Assembly (NCBI GenBank): GCA_905250075.1
Contig: CAJNOP010000325.1
Span: 145,639 to 209,638 of the forward strand
Direction of reading: 5' to 3'
DNA: 64,000 nt
Source: Rotaria sp. Silwood1
Taxonomy: Eukaryota > Rotifera > Eurotatoria > Philodinida > Philodinidae
Each line of letters opens with the position of its first letter. The first letter of the stretch is position 1. Position numbers and translations under genes: made by a program. Shown here in pieces: positions 60,253-64,000 of this stretch. Under the pieces are notes generated by a model. The model saw only the letters and a list, made by a program, of their open reading frames with translations, was not told where the DNA came from and did not search any database.

Positions 60253-62000
60253 AATAAAACTTAAATATTTTTGAAAAATGAAAAGTAAAAATTTATTATT
60301 CATTTATAATTTATCGTTATCTTCCGCAAACTAAATCGTATTGATCAAAAAATGAAATTTTTAATATAATTATCTAGAATATAAAATAACTTTAATCTAT
60401 TTAAGCGTTTTATAATAGCGACTTCATTTGTATTCACTTTTCGATGCATGATAAAGAGTCATCTATAATATATAAAGTTTTCAGAAAGTAATTGTCAACA
60501 GTCTAAAAGAATTGAGTATTTCCACTATACTTAATCTTCGTAGGCTGCTGTTTTTTTCTGAAGACAGAAGACGATTCTACGCTTTTTATCATAAAGACGA
60601 AGTACAGAAACAAGGCTCAGAACTATGATTTAAGTTTTGCCTGTTAAATAATTCTCTGGGTGACCTACATAGCACATGAAAACAATACACGGAATAAAAT
60701 ATTCTCTTCATTTATAAACATAATTATTTTTAATTTATTTAAAAAATTAAACTTATTTATCAGTAAGATTGAAATTTTAAAATTGCAATTGACATTATTT
60801 TATTAATAAATACCAACCCAAGATAATATCAAAGGGTATTTTTTTTTCTTTCTTTGAATGCATATTAAAATATTTATACATTTTTAAAGAAAAGTAGTTC
60901 TCTCATAGACTTTTCAAATAACTTTCTATTTCATTATCTATATTGAAGACGTATTTATTACATTTATTCGAAAAAAAAGAAAACAATTACGCATTTATTT
61001 TATAATAATGTTAACAAAACATGAATAAAAATTAAGAATATCTTTATGAAAAAATAGTAGAATAGTGATATGTCAATTTTCTTTTATTTCAATGAATAGA
61101 CTCACCCAATTAATGTGGTGTAATAATATCGTAATTTTGATTGTTAAATGTATTGATAAATTACTTTTTTTTTTATTATATCATCTATTAATCACACAAA
61201 GTTTATTAAAAAGACATTAGTCTTCTCACATACAGAAAATGATTTATTCGTTCTTGAAAATGTCTTTTACATACAAGAAAAGATCCAAAGCTAACTTCTT
61301 TTGTTTATCTTACAAATCGCTCGACGTTTCTGTCAAAATCTTGTATAGTTGCTGAAAAGATAGTAAAATCATCATAATCTCAAAAAGGATGTCAAACGGC
61401 TCCTATCCTTTTAGGGTTTTCTAGTCTCAATTATCAGATTAATCCCAAAGAATAGACATTTTATATTTTAATTTAACTAATTTAGTTTCTTTTCTTTAAA
61501 TATTAATTTTGATCTCAATTTCAAAAAACGATTTGAAAATATTTCAACACGGTGAATCATAACATATTCAACGTTTTTCAAATACTGATGGAAACTCTTG
61601 TCGAATGTTATTACTTGTTGCTTTTGAAAGTTTGAAACTCCTTTATGGTTCTGCAATTTGTAGAGATTTGGACTATACCTTCTTTCGATTTTTTTTGAAG
61701 ATCCTATATAATCGAACTATTTCATTTCTACAATAGCACGTGAAGTTATAAAAAATAACTCATTGCTCTCTACATCATGTTGAAATTGCTTTCAAAATAT
61801 CTAGTATTTTTCTCATAACAGAGTTCAAAAGCATTCATTGGATTTTCTCAATTCATGCACGAACTTTGTTGATTTTGTCGATGATAAATGGAATCAAAAA
61901 GTATGAACTCGAGAGGTTCTAATGGAACCTGATAGTCATTGTATTAGTCCAAGTTTATTGCAGCCATAACCATCTTCAATGGTATAAAAGATTGAGAAAA

Positions 62001-63739
62001 TTTTGTAATCTGAATGCAAAGATATTTCTGTTAGGGAAAAACCTGTCACATTCTCAAAATTTTTTACGCGACGACACTAACGTTTTTCATACAGGAAATA
62101 TTTTGAGTACCGCATAAATTGATGAACGTATCTTAAAATTTGACTTCTATGTTATAGTTATTAAAAAAGTACAATATTTTTGTGAATGTTTAAATGCAAG
62201 AAAATAATTAACACTACGCCTATTGGATTTCGACTGCCTAGAAGCGCTGTTGCATTGAACCACAATTTCTTCGATTTTTAAAAATACGTTCCTCCTGCTT
62301 TGACTTCTTCCTCCAGCCAATGATTAGAATTTAAAAAAGGCAGAGTTTTGAAAGAAAGAAATTGTAATTTATAAAAATATAAGATAGAGAAAAAAAATTA
62401 ATGAGTGACGTGCACTTGGTTCTTTTACTTCAATATTTGTACTTCGAAAAACTATTTAAATAGATCCAGTATTTGAAAGTCAAGTGTTAAAGAGCATACA
62501 ACAGTAGCATGGTTTCATTTATTATTAAAGCTTAGATTCATGATCATATAAATGTAAATAATCGAGCAATAGCTCTTCAGCGAAATTTAACATTTTATTT
62601 TATTCTTCAAATAGTAAAAAAAATCCTCTAGTAAATAAGCAAGATTTGACAGTTTTTATTTAGAATACATGAGATCTTTAACATTTGAGTCAGTTTTTCT
62701 TGTAAATTTTCTTTACTATTTGGAAGATAAAACACGACAAAAAAAAATTGCTAGAAAACAATCAATCGACTATTTACATTCACATTTACATAGAGTGTGG
62801 GTGGGTGTGAGCCTAGTTTTTCTCTATAATCAAACCCAATGCGGAAGAATAAGAGGGTATCTGGATACTTTTAGGAGTACTTGTACATCAATCAAAATTG
62901 ATATTCCAAGTAAAGAATTCGGTTTATAGAAAGAAAAGGAAGGAGATTAAATAATAACACTTGTACTTGACGATTAAACTAGATAGATTTTCAGTATCAA
63001 TCTGATCTTTTTAAAATTAAACAGTTATGGTGATATCAACGAAAAACTGGAAATGACCTTACTGTAACCGTTTGCTAAAGTCCTTCATGTTTCAATACTT
63101 ATATAAGGCCATCAAATTGCATTGCAGGATTTGAAAAAATACTTTGTAAACTCAATTTAATGTGGAGGACCAATTGTGTAAAACAAGATATATGTCAATG
63201 GCAGCCATCAACTGATTCTAAGGTTGGATGATCGATCTAGTTGCGAAACTTCTCTTACATGTCAAAATCAACTTCAATGACTCGTTTTATTTGTTAGAAA
63301 TTGCCATATTGTGCATGATTAGTGACGAATCGTCTTTGTAACACATTCGAACGAAAAATTTACTCAATTGTTTGGTTGTAAATAACCTAGTGATAAAGCT
63401 GCATATGATGAATCGAGTGTTTCAATAATATTTAAATGTTTTAAATTTTCAAATGCATGTGAAATATGTCTACACACATGTTTAGTATAGGTTTTTTTCG
63501 ATGATTCTATCATATTTTTGTTATAATTATTTGCAAGAATAAGATCTGTCATAGTAGGAGGCGGAAAGAACGCGTTCCATTGAAACTGATTTAAGAAATG
63601 AAAAATTTCCCATCTTAATGAATGCTTGGAAATATATCAATGCAAAATCGATGAAGTTTGCAGCGATCAGTGGAGGAAGTACTATCAATCCGTACACCAA
63701 GTGAACAAATTTAGGATTAAAATAGATTAAAATTACCAA
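62001..63739. other. Gene-poor region, right part
   Basis: No supported gene. Minus-strand frames at 63364-63552 and 63527-63739 encode 62 and 70 residues. The first (KHVCRHISHAFENLKHLNIIETLDSSYAAL) has protein-like composition and could be a terminal exon or gene relic, but its upstream part was not found. A G-rich tract GAGTGTGGGTGGGTGTGAG is at about 62795-62813. Confidence 0.4.
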
Positions 63740-63742
63740 ATC

Positions 63743-64000
63743 CTGTGGTGATAATCGAAATTAAGAACCCGATTATTTTGTACCATAATCGAAATCATTA
63801 TCGATTATAATCCGATTGATAATCAACTCTAATCAATTAGAAAGCAGTATTAATCGATTGATGTTGATTGAAAAAGTGATTTTAATCGATTATAATTTCG
63901 ATTTTGGTGCAAAAATCGTGTTAAAACTATGGACTATAATCGATTAAAATTTCGATTATTTAACTAAATAATCCGATTCGAGATTTTGATTATAATCAAT
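63743..64000. repeat. Array of self-complementary ATCGATTATAATCG-type motifs (runs off the right edge)
   Basis: From about 63750 to the window end, variants of AATCGATTATAATCG, TAATCGATT and AATTTCGATTAT recur every 15-40 bases on both strands, so the DNA is largely self-complementary. The build resembles the GTTAC-based element at 24102-24586. It is probably the left half of another foldback element beginning near CTGTGGTGATAATCG. The right end is outside the window. Confidence 0.6.

Larger units (their letters stand above)
53648..62000. other. Gene-poor region, first 8.4 kb
   Basis: No supported exon chain. Frames at 53693-53944 (-) and 54929-55249 (-) are short with no recognised domain. 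The latter has a hydrophobic stretch (LIDLIFITFFFINSASAIL), but no homologue can be named. It includes repeat copy E and the ATTTAC microsatellite. The rest is unassigned AT-rich DNA that may contain decayed transposons. Confidence 0.45.

Noticed and set aside
1..64000. Bacterial-style features (operons, ribosome binding sites, CRISPR arrays, insertion sequences)
   Set aside because: All genes are spliced animal genes; no spaced direct-repeat array or prokaryotic gene structure was seen.

Overview
This is an AT-rich metazoan nuclear window with compact, intron-rich genes. Most introns are about 50-70 bp with canonical GT..AG ends. I read every coding exon by following splice phases, and in each multi-exon gene whose boundaries I computed the phases close without a remainder. 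Base composition, many tiny introns, tight same-strand gene spacing, splice-acceptor motifs just upstream of several start codons, and scattered TGTGGG-like tracts all fit a bdelloid rotifer. That assignment is an inference; other AT-rich small invertebrates are not excluded.

Layout: 1-6565 (-) is a TRPM channel gene, of which only the cytoplasmic N-terminal region is inside the window. 7092-9953 (-) is an RNF34/RFFL-type E3 ligase. 10444-11066 (+) is a myosin regulatory light chain. 11274-17538 (+) is the DEAD-box helicase DDX54/Dbp10. 17763-21741 (+) is a DEK-like chromatin protein without its usual C-terminal domain. 22441-25343 (+) is an RNF144-type RBR E3 ligase. 25565-25886 (-) is acyl-CoA-binding protein. 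26692-33626 (-) is a 1291-residue HEAT-repeat-like protein of unknown identity. 34240-38249 (-) is a beta-propeller protein. 39004-45677 (+) is WASHC5/strumpellin. 45843-46526 (-) is a small basic/Ser-rich unknown protein. 52397-53647 (-) is a coiled-coil protein with an RNxxAH motif like that of HEPN domains. The stretches 46.5-52.4 kb and 53.7-64 kb are gene-poor.

These genes do not form a pathway; they are ordinary cell-biology genes lying side by side. The unusual content is in the introns and the gene-poor DNA. Four neighbouring genes (DDX54, DEK, RNF144-like, WASHC5) each carry a long inverted-repeat (foldback) element in a long intron. One is a 485-bp element with hAT-like ends and a perfect 8-bp target-site duplication. 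A second dispersed repeat with a shared terminal motif occurs at least five times, once about 5 bp from a 5' splice site. Another palindromic array built on an ATCGATTATAATCG-type motif runs off the right edge. I saw no tRNA, rRNA, CRISPR or intact transposase gene.
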